This document shows positions 33,270-40,631 of a stretch of 40,631 bases of DNA, piece after piece (position 1 is the first letter of the stretch; every line of letters starts with the position of its first letter). This DNA comes from Prevotella sp. (lineage in GTDB: Bacteria > Bacteroidota > Bacteroidia > Bacteroidales > Bacteroidaceae): assembly GCA_017642485.1 (NCBI GenBank), contig JAGCPC010000055.1, positions 1 to 40,631 on the forward strand. The letters run 5' to 3'. The translations under genes and the position numbers were made by a program. The notes under the pieces are model-generated. The model was not told the DNA's origin and ran no database searches. It saw only the letters and a program-made list of their open reading frames with translations.

Positions 33270-34749
33270 CCCCTCTATGGGCCACATGCCTCCTCAGGCG
33301 CTCGATATCGAGAGGGTAGTGCTCGGTGCACTGATGATTGATGCTGATGCCTTTACCATCGTCAGCGAGATACTCCATCCTGAGACGTTCTACGACCCTC
33401 GTCACCAGAAGATATACAGTGCCATACTGTCGCTCAACCTTGCAGAGAAACCCGTTGACCTCGTCACTGTGTGTCAGGAGCTCAAGCAGCAGGGTACTTT
33501 CGACCAGGTGGGTGGCAATAATTATATCATCGAACTCACCAACACTGTGGCTTCATCTGCCAATATCGAGTATCACTCTCATATCCTGGCACAGAAGTAC
33601 ATAGCCCGTCAGCTCATCACCTATGCTTCCAACGTTGAGACCAAAGCACTCGATGAGGGACAGGATATCGACGACCTCATGGAGGAGGCTGAGAATGACC
33701 TCTTTGTCTTGTCGCAGAAAAATATCAAGCAGGACTACGTACAGATAGATCCTATCGTGAAGCAGGCACGTCTCATCATTGAGAAGGCTGCAAGCAATAC
33801 CGGAGGTATCACAGGACTGTCCACAGGCTATACCGACCTCGACAAGATTACTTCTGGTTGGCAGGAGTCCGACCTTATCATCATCGCTGGTCGTCCTGCT
33901 ATGGGTAAGACTTCGTTTGCACTTTCACTTGCCAAGAATATAGCTATTGACAACAAGGAGCCTGTAGCATTCTTCTCTTTGGAAATGACCAATGTGCAGC
34001 TTGTCAACCGTCTCATATCCAATGTCTGCTCCATTCCTGGCAGCAAGATTCTCAATGGTCAGCTCAGTCAGGATGAGTGGTCACGTTTTGACAATAATGT
34101 AGGCAGGATGCAGGGAGCACCTCTCTATATCGACGACACTCCAGGACTGTCCGTCTTCGAACTGCGTACCAAGGCTCGCCGACTGGTCAAGGAGCAGCAT
34201 GTCAAACTCATTATGATAGACTACCTCCAGCTGATGAATGCTACGGGTATGAAGGTCAACTCCCGTCAGGAGGAGGTATCCATGATATCACGTTCGCTAA
34301 AAGGACTCGCCAAAGACCTCAATGTGCCTATCATAGCCCTCTCACAGTTGTCACGTGCCGTAGAGCAGCGTCAGGGACCCAGTGGCACACATCACAATCG
34401 TCCCCAACTCAGTGACCTGCGTGAGTCGGGTGCCATAGAGCAGGATGCCGATATGGTACTCTTTGTGCATCGTCCTGAATACTATGGTATCGATATGGAC
34501 GATGATGGCAACTCGCTGAAGGGTATGGCACAGATAATCATAGCTAAGCACCGTAAGGGTGCCACCAAGGATGTCACGCTATCATTCAAGGGTGAATACA
34601 CACGTTTTGCCAATCCTGATGAGTACGACCCCTACGCTTCTTCCGATGGTGGAGGAAATATTCGTAGCTCTGGCATCAATACATCGTTCGACCCTGATGA
34701 CGACCCCCTGAGTGGTGGACGTATATCCAATGACGATGTACCATATTAA
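33214..34749 (+). CDS. dnaB: Replicative DNA helicase
   Basis: DnaB is the hexameric fork helicase. The 511-residue product has the N-terminal helical domain (PPQALDIERVVLGALMIDADAF onward), a linker, and the RecA-like motor with Walker A GRPAMGKTS (226-234) and Walker B IMIDYLQLM; no intein is present. The ATG at 33214 lies inside ispE and gives the basic, Ser/Thr-rich leader common in the group. ATG 33277 is an alternative that would remove the overlap. A C-terminal tail rich in Asp, Ser and Gly follows the motor. Confidence 0.96.
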   Translation: MPTNTSSNSSRRKPKTAIDPSMGHMPPQALDIERVVLGALMIDADAFTIVSEILHPETFYDPRHQKIYSAILSLNLAEKPVDLVTVCQELKQQGTFDQVGGNNYIIELTNTVASSANIEYHSHILAQKYIARQLITYASNVETKALDEGQDIDDLMEEAENDLFVLSQKNIKQDYVQIDPIVKQARLIIEKAASNTGGITGLSTGYTDLDKITSGWQESDLIIIAGRPAMGKTSFALSLAKNIAIDNKEPVAFFSLEMTNVQLVNRLISNVCSIPGSKILNGQLSQDEWSRFDNNVGRMQGAPLYIDDTPGLSVFELRTKARRLVKEQHVKLIMIDYLQLMNATGMKVNSRQEEVSMISRSLKGLAKDLNVPIIALSQLSRAVEQRQGPSGTHHNRPQLSDLRESGAIEQDADMVLFVHRPEYYGIDMDDDGNSLKGMAQIIIAKHRKGATKDVTLSFKGEYTRFANPDEYDPYASSDGGGNIRSSGINTSFDPDDDPLSGGRISNDDVPY

Positions 34750-34760
34750 TAGTAAGAAGA

Positions 34761-35438
34761 TTGAAAGTACTTTATAATAAATATGACAAGAAACTGATAC
34801 CCACCTTGCCGAGAATAGTATTTCCTGGACGTAAGGTGGTTATCATCTCCCAGCGCGAGGCGGAGAAGGCTGTCGATTACCTACTCAGTCAACCGATGTT
34901 AGGATTCGACACTGAGACACGTCCCTCGTTTAAGAAGGGATGCTCCCACAAGGTGGCACTGCTGCAGGTGAGCACCTATGACACCTGTTTCCTCTTTCGT
35001 CTCAACAGGATAGGACTCTGTCCTGCTGTGATACGACTGATGGAGTCCACCTCTGCCAAGAAGATTGGTCTGTCGTGGAAAGACGACCTCGCAGCACTTC
35101 ACCGACGTGGCGATTTTGATTCCTCGGGCTTTATCGACCTGCAGGATCACATGAGTGAGTTGGGTATCGTTGACAAGAGCCTCGCCAAGCTCTATGCCAA
35201 CTTCTTCGGCGAGCGCATATCCAAGCGCGAACAACTCTCCAACTGGGAGGCTGATGTGCTCAGCGAGAAGCAGCAGAACTATGCTGCTACCGATGCTTGG
35301 GCGTGCCTGAAACTATATGATGAATACGTGAGGCTGAAGGAGACTGGCGACTACCAACTCGTCGTAGTGCCTGAGCCTGAAGCGACAAACACCGAAAACA
35401 TATCTACTGATGAAGAAAATATATCTAAAGAAGGGTAA
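34761..35438 (+). CDS. RNase D-like 3'-5' exonuclease domain protein
   Basis: The 225-residue protein starts at a TTG (34761); no in-frame ATG is near. It has the DEDDy exonuclease layout: Asp50 and Glu52 in GFDTETRP, a middle Asp in SWKDDLAAL or IDLQDH, and Tyr174 with Asp178 in NYAATDAWA. It lacks an HRDC domain, so it is a single-domain form that may act on RNA or DNA ends. Its 3' end overlaps the next gene by 29 bases. Confidence 0.87.
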   Translation: MKVLYNKYDKKLIPTLPRIVFPGRKVVIISQREAEKAVDYLLSQPMLGFDTETRPSFKKGCSHKVALLQVSTYDTCFLFRLNRIGLCPAVIRLMESTSAKKIGLSWKDDLAALHRRGDFDSSGFIDLQDHMSELGIVDKSLAKLYANFFGERISKREQLSNWEADVLSEKQQNYAATDAWACLKLYDEYVRLKETGDYQLVVVPEPEATNTENISTDEENISKEG

Positions 35439-36588
35439 GGAGGAGAGTCTGAAGCGTTTCCACCCCTGGGTATTCTCTGGTGCCATACAGAGCATGGACG
35501 AGGGTATCATGGAGGGTGATGTGGTTGATGTCATCACCTCACGTGGCGACTTCATAGGCAGAGGCCATTTTCAGATAGGTTCCATAGCGGTAAGGATACT
35601 CACCTTTGACGACAAGCCCATCGATGCTGACTTCTGGCACCAGCGTATCGCTAAAGCACTCCAGATGCGTAGGGATATCGGCATCGCCGACAATCCCAGC
35701 AACAATACCTATCGCCTCGTGCATGGTGAGGGTGACAACCTCCCTGGACTTGTCATCGACTGCTACGGTGATACCGCCGTCATGCAGGCACACTCCGTAG
35801 GTATGCATATGGTACGCAAGGAGGTGGCTCAGCAACTTATGGATGTCATGGACGGACGCATAAGCAATGTGTATTACAAGAGCGAGACGACACTGCCATA
35901 CAAGGCCGACCTCATGCAGGAGAATACCTTCCTCTATGGTCATACCGATGACACCATCGCTATTGAGAATGGGCTGAAGTTTCGTGTCGATTACCTACGT
36001 GGCCAGAAGACGGGTTTCTTTGTTGACCAGCGCGAGAATCGTTCCTTGCTTGAGCGATTCGCCTTTGGCAAACGTGTGCTCAATATGTTCTGCTACACTG
36101 GTGGCTTCTCCTTCTATGCCATGAGGGGTGGGGCAGAGGTGGTTCACTCTGTTGACAGTTCACAGAGGGCTATAGAACTCACCACAGAGAACGTGAACCT
36201 CAATTTCCCTGATGACCCACGCCATACTGCGATATGCGAGGATGCCTTCAAGTACCTTGAGAAGGCAGCAGGCAACTACGACATCATCATTCTCGACCCT
36301 CCAGCCTTTGCCAAGCACCGTGCTGCTCTTCACAATGCACTGAAGGGCTATACACGTCTAAATATGAAGGCACTGGAGAAGATAAAGCCTGGTGGCATCA
36401 TCTTCACCTTCTCCTGTTCGCAGGTCGTTACAAAGGACAATTTCCGCAACGCCGTCTTTACCGCTGCTGCACAGGCAGGACGCAAGGTGCGCATACTCCA
36501 TCAGCTGCATCAGCCTGCCGACCATCCTATCAACATATACCATCCTGAGGGTGAATACCTCAAAGGCTTGGTGCTTTATGTGGAGTAG
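35410..36588 (+). CDS. RlmI-like class I SAM-dependent rRNA methyltransferase
   Basis: The 392-residue protein has an N-terminal PUA RNA-binding domain (FHPWVFSGAIQSM, DFIGRGHFQIGSIAVRI), then a Rossmann methyltransferase with FFVDQRENR, VLNMFCYTGGFSFYAMRGGA, DPPAFAKH and TFSCSQ. RlmI in E. coli makes m5C1962 in 23S rRNA, and the layout fits. It overlaps the exonuclease gene by 29 bases. A heptamer array starts at the first base after its stop. Confidence 0.92.
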   Translation: MKKIYLKKGKEESLKRFHPWVFSGAIQSMDEGIMEGDVVDVITSRGDFIGRGHFQIGSIAVRILTFDDKPIDADFWHQRIAKALQMRRDIGIADNPSNNTYRLVHGEGDNLPGLVIDCYGDTAVMQAHSVGMHMVRKEVAQQLMDVMDGRISNVYYKSETTLPYKADLMQENTFLYGHTDDTIAIENGLKFRVDYLRGQKTGFFVDQRENRSLLERFAFGKRVLNMFCYTGGFSFYAMRGGAEVVHSVDSSQRAIELTTENVNLNFPDDPRHTAICEDAFKYLEKAAGNYDIIILDPPAFAKHRAALHNALKGYTRLNMKALEKIKPGGIIFTFSCSQVVTKDNFRNAVFTAAAQAGRKVRILHQLHQPADHPINIYHPEGEYLKGLVLYVE

Positions 36589-36630
36589 GGTTTGAGATTT
36601 GAGGTTTGAGATTTGAGGTTTATAGTTTGC
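36589..36630 (+). repeat. Heptamer spacer array (GRTTTGA type)
   Basis: Six units begin right after the stop codon of the methyltransferase gene: GGTTTGA, GATTTGA, GGTTTGA, GATTTGA, GGTTTAT, AGTTTGC. The same unit, in the other orientation, forms an in-frame loop in the GHL10 gene. Confidence 0.9.
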
Positions 36631-36663
36631 TTAACGGTAATCATAATTTTCAATTTAAAAAGA

Positions 36664-38001
36664 GTGCTTGACAGAGTAAGGCAATACATAGACAGACACA
36701 AGCTGCTGCATTCAGGTGGCAAGTACCTCGTGACATTGTCAGGAGGAGCCGACTCTGTATGCCTGTTGCGCATGATGCTGACACTGGGGTATGATGTTGA
36801 GGCCATACACTGCAATTTCAGACTGCGTGGCGAGGAGAGCGACCGTGATGAGAAGTTTTGTGAGCTACTGTGCGACAAGTTGGGGGTAGCACTTCACAGG
36901 GTACACTTCGACACCCGTGAGTACGCACTCCTGCATAATGTGAGCATCGAGATGGCAGCTCGCGAACTGCGCTACGACTACTTCGAACGACTGCGCCAGA
37001 CCATCGCAGCCGATGGCATACTCGTTGCCCACCACAGGGATGACAACGTCGAGACCATACTGCTCAATATGATACGTGGTACTGGCATACGCGGGCTGGA
37101 GGGTATCAAGCCCCTCAATGGCCATATCATACGTCCGCTCTTGTGCCTCTCACGTGAGGAGATACTCTCTTACCTCGCTGACTGCCATCAGGACTATATC
37201 ACTGATAGTTCCAACCTCGTGGACGATGTGCAGCGCAACAAACTGCGCCTCAATGTCATACCACAGTTGAAGGCCATCATACCCTCAGCCTCTGAAGGTA
37301 TCGACACCACGTCAAAACACGTTGCTGAGGCCATACATGTGTACGACGATGCCATATCACGAGGCATCGATGCTTGTGTGCATGACAATGTGATAGATAT
37401 CGAGCAACTCATGCAGCAGCCTTCGCCCGAAGCACTGTTGTATGAGATACTCAGCCGATACGGTGTCACATCGGGCATGGCGCAGCAGATATACGACAAC
37501 CTCCTCACATCTATGCCAGGCAAGCTATGGCATGCTGAGCCGTACATCATAGCAAAGGACAGAGACACCCTCATAATAGGCCGCAATACACCTCCGCCAC
37601 CCCCTCTCATCATCCCAGAGTGCGGAAAGTATATCGTTGACGATCTCGTCAACGTCAACTGTGAACTGTGCACCGTGAACTGTCAACCATCAACCGCTCC
37701 CTACCATGCTACTCTCGATGCCGACAAGGTACGTTTTCCACTTACCATCAGGGGAGTGATGCCAGGCGACCGCTTCACACCATACGGCATGAAGGGCAGC
37801 AAACTCGTCAGTGACTACCTCACAGACCGTAAGCGCAACTACTTCCAACGATGCCGCCAACTCGTGATGCTCGATGCTACGGGCACCATACTATGGCTCA
37901 TCGGAGAGAGGGTAGCAGCACAGGCAGCCATCACCGACCACACAATAAACGTGCTCTCCGTGCGTTATATAATAGATGAAAGTAACAGCCCACAAGAATA
38001 A
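36664..38001 (+). CDS. tilS: tRNA(Ile)-lysidine synthase
   Basis: TilS adds lysine to C34 of tRNA-Ile(CAU), so that it reads AUA codons, which are abundant in this genome segment. The GTG at 36664 gives a normal N-terminus (LDRVRQYID). A TTG at 36613 lies in repeat DNA and is unlikely. The 445-residue product has the PP-loop SGGADS (26-31), HHRDDNVET, RPLL and the C-terminal FPLTIRGVMPGDRF and SDYLTDRK domains. Residues about 325-344 (VDDLVNVN, then Cys-rich CELCTVNC) are an in-frame insertion of a palindromic segment plus heptamers, in the linker before the C-terminal domain. It overlaps the next gene by 26 bases. Confidence 0.93.
   Translation: MLDRVRQYIDRHKLLHSGGKYLVTLSGGADSVCLLRMMLTLGYDVEAIHCNFRLRGEESDRDEKFCELLCDKLGVALHRVHFDTREYALLHNVSIEMAARELRYDYFERLRQTIAADGILVAHHRDDNVETILLNMIRGTGIRGLEGIKPLNGHIIRPLLCLSREEILSYLADCHQDYITDSSNLVDDVQRNKLRLNVIPQLKAIIPSASEGIDTTSKHVAEAIHVYDDAISRGIDACVHDNVIDIEQLMQQPSPEALLYEILSRYGVTSGMAQQIYDNLLTSMPGKLWHAEPYIIAKDRDTLIIGRNTPPPPPLIIPECGKYIVDDLVNVNCELCTVNCQPSTAPYHATLDADKVRFPLTIRGVMPGDRFTPYGMKGSKLVSDYLTDRKRNYFQRCRQLVMLDATGTILWLIGERVAAQAAITDHTINVLSVRYIIDESNSPQE
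37635..37695 (+). repeat. In-frame palindrome plus heptamer array within tilS
   Basis: GTTGACGATCTCGTCAAC (37636-37653) is a palindrome apart from its two central bases. Units GTCAACT, GTGAACT, GTGCACC, GTGAACT, GTCAACC, ATCAACC follow in phase (37654-37695). Where a TGA could arise, the units carry changes that keep the frame open (GTGCACC). Confidence 0.85.
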
Positions 38002-39535
38002 TACACTTCTGCTGCTATCATACCTCTTTGTTATGATAACAGCCGTATGCAGTTGTGATGACAATGACTCATTCACCACTTCATACACCAATCAGCTTAC
38101 TATATCCAGAAGCACACTGTCTTTCGACACCGTATTCTCCAAGGTGCCCTCGGCATCCAAGAAGCTTATGGTGTACAACCACTCTGGCGACGGCGTGCGC
38201 ATCACCTCTGTTGAGCAAAGTCGCGGTGCAGAGAAGTCAGGCTTCAGGGTCAATGTCAATGGCATGTATATCAGTCCCGATGCCGACAACCGTCTCACCA
38301 CCCCCATCGAGCTACGCTCTGGCGACTCCCTCAGGGTATGGGTGGAGATAACATCGCAGAAGGAAAACAATACCATAGAACCACAGAAGGTGGAGGACAA
38401 CATACTCTTCAACCTCGAGAGCGGCCGTCAGCAGGCTGTCAACCTCTATGCTTGGACATGGGATGCCGACACCTTGCAAGACCACACCATCGCCACCGAC
38501 TCGCTCATAGACAATAAGGGTGAGCGACCACTCGTGGTACACGGCAAACTCACCGTAGCACCCGAGGCGACACTCACCATAGCAGCAGGCTCCATAGTAT
38601 ATTTCCATCAGGATGGCGAACTCAATGTCGATGGCAGACTGGTGATAAGCGGCGAAAAAGACAAACTGGTGACACTACGCTGTGACCGTCTCGACTCATT
38701 GCTCCAGATGAGTTATGACGAGATACCCGGCAAGTGGCAGGGCGTCACACTCAGCAAGTCATCACATGACAACGTCATAAGCTACCTCGACCTGCACGGT
38801 TCGGAGTATGGCATAAAGATTGACGGCGATGGCAGCGACAAGGCAGGGCTGTCCATAGACCACTCCATCATCATGAATACTCTCGGCGATGGCATCACAT
38901 GCAACAATGCCCAGCTCGCCATCAACAACTGTCTCATAGCCAATTCCAGTGGCTACCAGCTCAACGTCACTGGGGGCAACGTCAGCGTCAATAGCAGCAC
39001 CCTTGCTTCATTCTACGGATACACCTCATCACGTAAGTACGCACTGCGTATGACGGATATCAACCCCAACGTTGACGATATCGTCAACGTTAACGAAAAC
39101 GATAACGAAAACGAAAACCCCAAGTCCCTCCCATTGACCTTCCGTATGACAAACTCCATCGTCACGGGTTATGCCGATGACCAGGTGTACTGGTTTCCTT
39201 ACGATATGACTGCCGACCCCGACATACTCATACAGCACAGCTATCTGCGTACCCACAAACCCACTGACGAGTACTCTTCCAAGATGCTCCAGGACAACCT
39301 CTACGACGGCGACACCGACGAGACCATGCAGGGTAGGGGACTCTTCCAGTATGTCAATGACGACGGCACCAGTTTCAAGTACGATTTCACCCCCAAGGCA
39401 GGCACTCCTGTCATCGCCTCTGCCGATCCCACCACGTCATGCTCTGACGACATACTCGGTACTACCCGCAAGGCGACACCCGACATGGGATGCTACGAAA
39501 CCACTGCGAGCGAAAACGAAAACGAAAACAAGTAG
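37976..39535 (+). CDS. Lipoprotein with right-handed beta-helix domain
   Basis: The 519-residue protein has a lipoprotein signal with Cys25 or Cys27 (ITAVCSC) followed by Asp residues. An N-terminal beta-sandwich-like region (about 35-160) precedes a beta-helix: KLTVAPEATLTIAAGSIVYF, ELNVDGRLVISG, VISYLDLHGSEYGI, SIDHSIIMNTLGDGITC, LAINNCLIANSSG, VSVNSSTLASF (rungs given singly). Such surface proteins bind or cut polysaccharides, but no catalytic site is seen. Two in-frame repeat insertions occur: VDDIVNVN plus Asn/Glu-rich residues (366-382), and the C-terminus SENENENK. It sits between tilS (26-base overlap) and cdd (6-base gap). Confidence 0.8.
   Translation: MKVTAHKNNTLLLLSYLFVMITAVCSCDDNDSFTTSYTNQLTISRSTLSFDTVFSKVPSASKKLMVYNHSGDGVRITSVEQSRGAEKSGFRVNVNGMYISPDADNRLTTPIELRSGDSLRVWVEITSQKENNTIEPQKVEDNILFNLESGRQQAVNLYAWTWDADTLQDHTIATDSLIDNKGERPLVVHGKLTVAPEATLTIAAGSIVYFHQDGELNVDGRLVISGEKDKLVTLRCDRLDSLLQMSYDEIPGKWQGVTLSKSSHDNVISYLDLHGSEYGIKIDGDGSDKAGLSIDHSIIMNTLGDGITCNNAQLAINNCLIANSSGYQLNVTGGNVSVNSSTLASFYGYTSSRKYALRMTDINPNVDDIVNVNENDNENENPKSLPLTFRMTNSIVTGYADDQVYWFPYDMTADPDILIQHSYLRTHKPTDEYSSKMLQDNLYDGDTDETMQGRGLFQYVNDDGTSFKYDFTPKAGTPVIASADPTTSCSDDILGTTRKATPDMGCYETTASENENENK
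39068..39117 (+). repeat. In-frame perfect palindrome plus hexamer array within the beta-helix gene
   Basis: A perfect 24-base palindrome (39068-39091) with core GTTGACGATATCGTCAAC is followed by AACGAA/AACGAT hexamers coding NENDNENEN. The stretch 39070-39094 matches 37635-37659 in tilS at 23 of 25 bases and has the same reading phase. Confidence 0.9.
39512..39529 (+). repeat. GAAAAC hexamer array at the 3' end of the beta-helix gene
   Basis: Three GAAAAC units encode ENENEN just before the stop codon. Confidence 0.85.
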
Positions 39536-39541
39536 TTAAGT

Positions 39542-39949
39542 ATGGACACCGAGCTTCTCATATCCAAGGCACGTGAGGCGACAGCCCTCGCCTATGCCCC
39601 CTATAGCCAACTGCACGTAGGAGCCGCCGTGCTGCTCGAGAACGGCGAGATCGTCACGGGTGCCAATCAGGAGAACGCCTCCTATCCGTGTGGTATCTGT
39701 GCAGAGCGGTCGGCACTCGCTACAGCCCAAAACCTCTTTCCTGGTGTCCCTGTCCTTGCCATCGCCATCGCAGCATCACGTGATGGTGTCATGACCCCCG
39801 ATATCATCACCCCATGTGGCATGTGCCGACAGGTAATAGCCGAGACAGAGCAGCGCTACGGCATGCCTATCACCATTATTTCAACATCAGCCACCGATAC
39901 CTCTATAGCTCATAGCATCAAGGAACTCTTACCCCAGTCATTCCTCTGA
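39542..39949 (+). CDS. cdd: Cytidine deaminase
   Basis: Cdd deaminates cytidine and deoxycytidine for pyrimidine salvage. The 135-residue homotetrameric type has zinc ligands Cys53, Cys92 and Cys95 and the proton-shuttling Glu55 in CGICAERSA and PCGMCRQ, plus VGAAV and GANQENASYP near the substrate site. It is the last gene of the plus-strand series that begins with fabG. Confidence 0.96.
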   Translation: MDTELLISKAREATALAYAPYSQLHVGAAVLLENGEIVTGANQENASYPCGICAERSALATAQNLFPGVPVLAIAIAASRDGVMTPDIITPCGMCRQVIAETEQRYGMPITIISTSATDTSIAHSIKELLPQSFL

Positions 39950-40190
39950 CGTTGCTTACCACCGGTGTTCTTGACTTATTGATTAAATAAGCATTGTTCA
40001 CTTTTGTAACTTTTGTAACTTCTAAACAAAAGCGACACCCTGCTATTTTTTTTAGTAAGATGTCTATGTAGTAATAACTATAATCAGCGAAGCACACCTT
40101 TCAGCCTGCAAAACAAACCTCTCTGCATGTTGAAGCTAATTATTCAAATTTTGTTGTTTATTCCTTCTATCTTTCCTTTAGAGATATGAT

Positions 40191-40235
40191 TGTTGACAAT
40201 GTTGACAATGTTGACAATGTTGACAATGTTGACAA
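40191..40235 (+). repeat. Five perfect nonamers TGTTGACAA
   Basis: TGTTGACAA occurs five times without interruption. The shifted unit GTTGACAAT differs by one base from GTTGACGAT, the half-site of the palindromes in tilS and the beta-helix gene. Confidence 0.95.
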
Positions 40236-40246
40236 AATAAATAAAA

Positions 40247-40276
40247 TGTGCACCGAACTTCACAGCCCAGTGCACA
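40247..40276. terminator. Inverted repeat, possible terminator
   Basis: TGTGCAC (40247-40253) pairs with GTGCACA (40270-40276) around a 16-base loop. It lies between convergent genes, but U runs are weak on both sides. Confidence 0.4.
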
Positions 40277-40312
40277 TACTAACACTTATCTTTATGAAAA
40301 CCAAAAAAAAGA

Positions 40313-40631
40313 TTATCTGAAGAAATTATCTGTTGTCACCGCAAGGTCATAGCCTACGCTTGCCCACACTTTCATGTTATGTAGCTGTGCAGCACTGGCT
40401 CCCATCTCCACTCGGGTCATCGCCATCAGTAGGTTTATAACCTCCTCACGGTCACGGAGGTTTATCTGCGTACGAGTGCAATACTCCTTCGGCTCTATTG
40501 CAAACACGCCGTTCATGTAGTCAAGTACAGCCTTTACGTAAGCCTTGGTGTTGTTCTCCGTTTGTGGTGCCCACGTTTCTATTATCTTACCTATTGACTT
40601 GATATCCCTCTTGGCATACGAGCGCAGTATC
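40313..40631 (-). CDS. C-terminal part of a protein resembling phage structural protein P5 or a cell-wall-associated protein (partial)
   Basis: The minus-strand frame is open from the window edge to TAA at 40315-40313, giving 105 C-terminal residues; the start lies outside. The segment YAKRDIKSIGKIIETWAPQT followed by ENNTKAYVKAV resembles the C-terminal region found in phage structural protein P5 and prophage lysis proteins (pattern: W-A-P-x-x-E-N-x-T). The last part (LHNMKVWASVGYDLAV) is not recognised. No further phage genes are visible in the window, so prophage status is open. Confidence 0.55.
   Translation of the reverse strand, partial: ILRSYAKRDIKSIGKIIETWAPQTENNTKAYVKAVLDYMNGVFAIEPKEYCTRTQINLRDREEVINLLMAMTRVEMGASAAQLHNMKVWASVGYDLAVTTDNFFR

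Larger units (their letters stand above)
39950..40312. other. Gene-free region with tandem and inverted repeats
   Basis: No credible gene is seen. The stretch holds a small direct repeat (two TTTTGTAAC units near 39993-40020), the nonamer array at 40191-40235, and the inverted repeat at 40247-40276. It separates the convergent cdd and the partial gene at the right edge. Confidence 0.7.

Noticed and set aside
36613..36663. TTG start for TilS inside the heptamer array
   Set aside because: The extra residues are hydrophobic and repeat-derived. The GTG at 36664 gives the normal family start.
40127..40189. Possible 20-residue hydrophobic peptide (starts MLKLIIQILLF) in the right gene-free region
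   Set aside because: It is short, has no promoter box in front, and lies in A/T-rich DNA where such frames arise by chance. A toxin-like peptide cannot be excluded.

Overview
The window looks like a chromosomal segment of a Bacteroidales bacterium, most likely Prevotella or a close relative. The support is the Bacteroidetes-type promoter (TTTG, 19-20 nt, TAnnTTTG, very often TAACTTTGCA), the absence of strong Shine-Dalgarno sequences, gene families typical of the group (DUF5112/DUF5113 sensor, DUF1460 amidase, reverse-order rubrerythrin, GHL10 secreted glycosidase, a 29-residue AURKAIP1/COX24-like basic protein next to HU) and gene spacers made of short tandem repeats. No insertion sequence, CRISPR array or rRNA was found. 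The right edge holds the end of a gene that may belong to a phage-like or cell-wall-lysis function.

Layout. 1-1688 (-): a secreted GHL10 family glycosidase that runs off the left edge, read divergently from cstA (1797). The two promoters share one palindromic -33 element. 3376-7596 (+): small outer-membrane barrel protein, nadC, then rfbD-rfbC-rfbB for dTDP-L-rhamnose. 7655-11659 (+): ffh, folD and a Na/Pi cotransporter. 11811-13967 (+): HU, the tiny basic protein and RNase G. 14147-15992 (+): reverse rubrerythrin and a PBP4-type carboxypeptidase. 16163-16405: a folded small RNA with its own consensus promoter. 16470-16904 (+): a small lysozyme-fold protein. 16966-22026 (-): LacI regulator, altronate dehydratase (uxaA), NhaC-type antiporter and, from its own promoter, pheS. 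22291-27045 (+): kdgK, eda and a 993-residue two-module membrane sensor. 27086-27158 (-): initiator tRNA-Met. 27285-28196: DUF1460 protein. 28318-39949 (+): TetR regulator, then a long tight series fabG, rluA-type synthase, nadE, ispE, dnaB, exonuclease, RlmI-type methyltransferase, tilS, beta-helix lipoprotein, cdd. 40313-40631 (-): partial gene.

How genes work together. UxaA, KdgK and Eda form the lower uronate route: altronate to KDG to KDPG to pyruvate and glyceraldehyde 3-phosphate. They sit on two divergent transcription units around a LacI regulator. Isomerase (UxaC) and reductase (UxaB) are not in the window. NadC and NadE are two steps of NAD synthesis. The rfb genes lack rfbA here.

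The most unusual signal is repetitive. Many spacers are built from heptanucleotide tandem arrays that often begin at the first base after a stop codon and reach the next start. Each array has its own unit (TTCACAG, TTTGAGR, CAACTAT, AGTATAA, TTAAGNN). The same arrays also lie in frame inside genes: two loops of the GHL10 protein and one in TilS. A near-identical 25-base palindromic segment coding VDD(L/I)VNVN is inserted in frame in both tilS and the beta-helix lipoprotein gene, each time followed at once by short tandem repeats. Arrays also supply stop codons (nhaC, the LacI gene) and a promoter -33 element (pheS).
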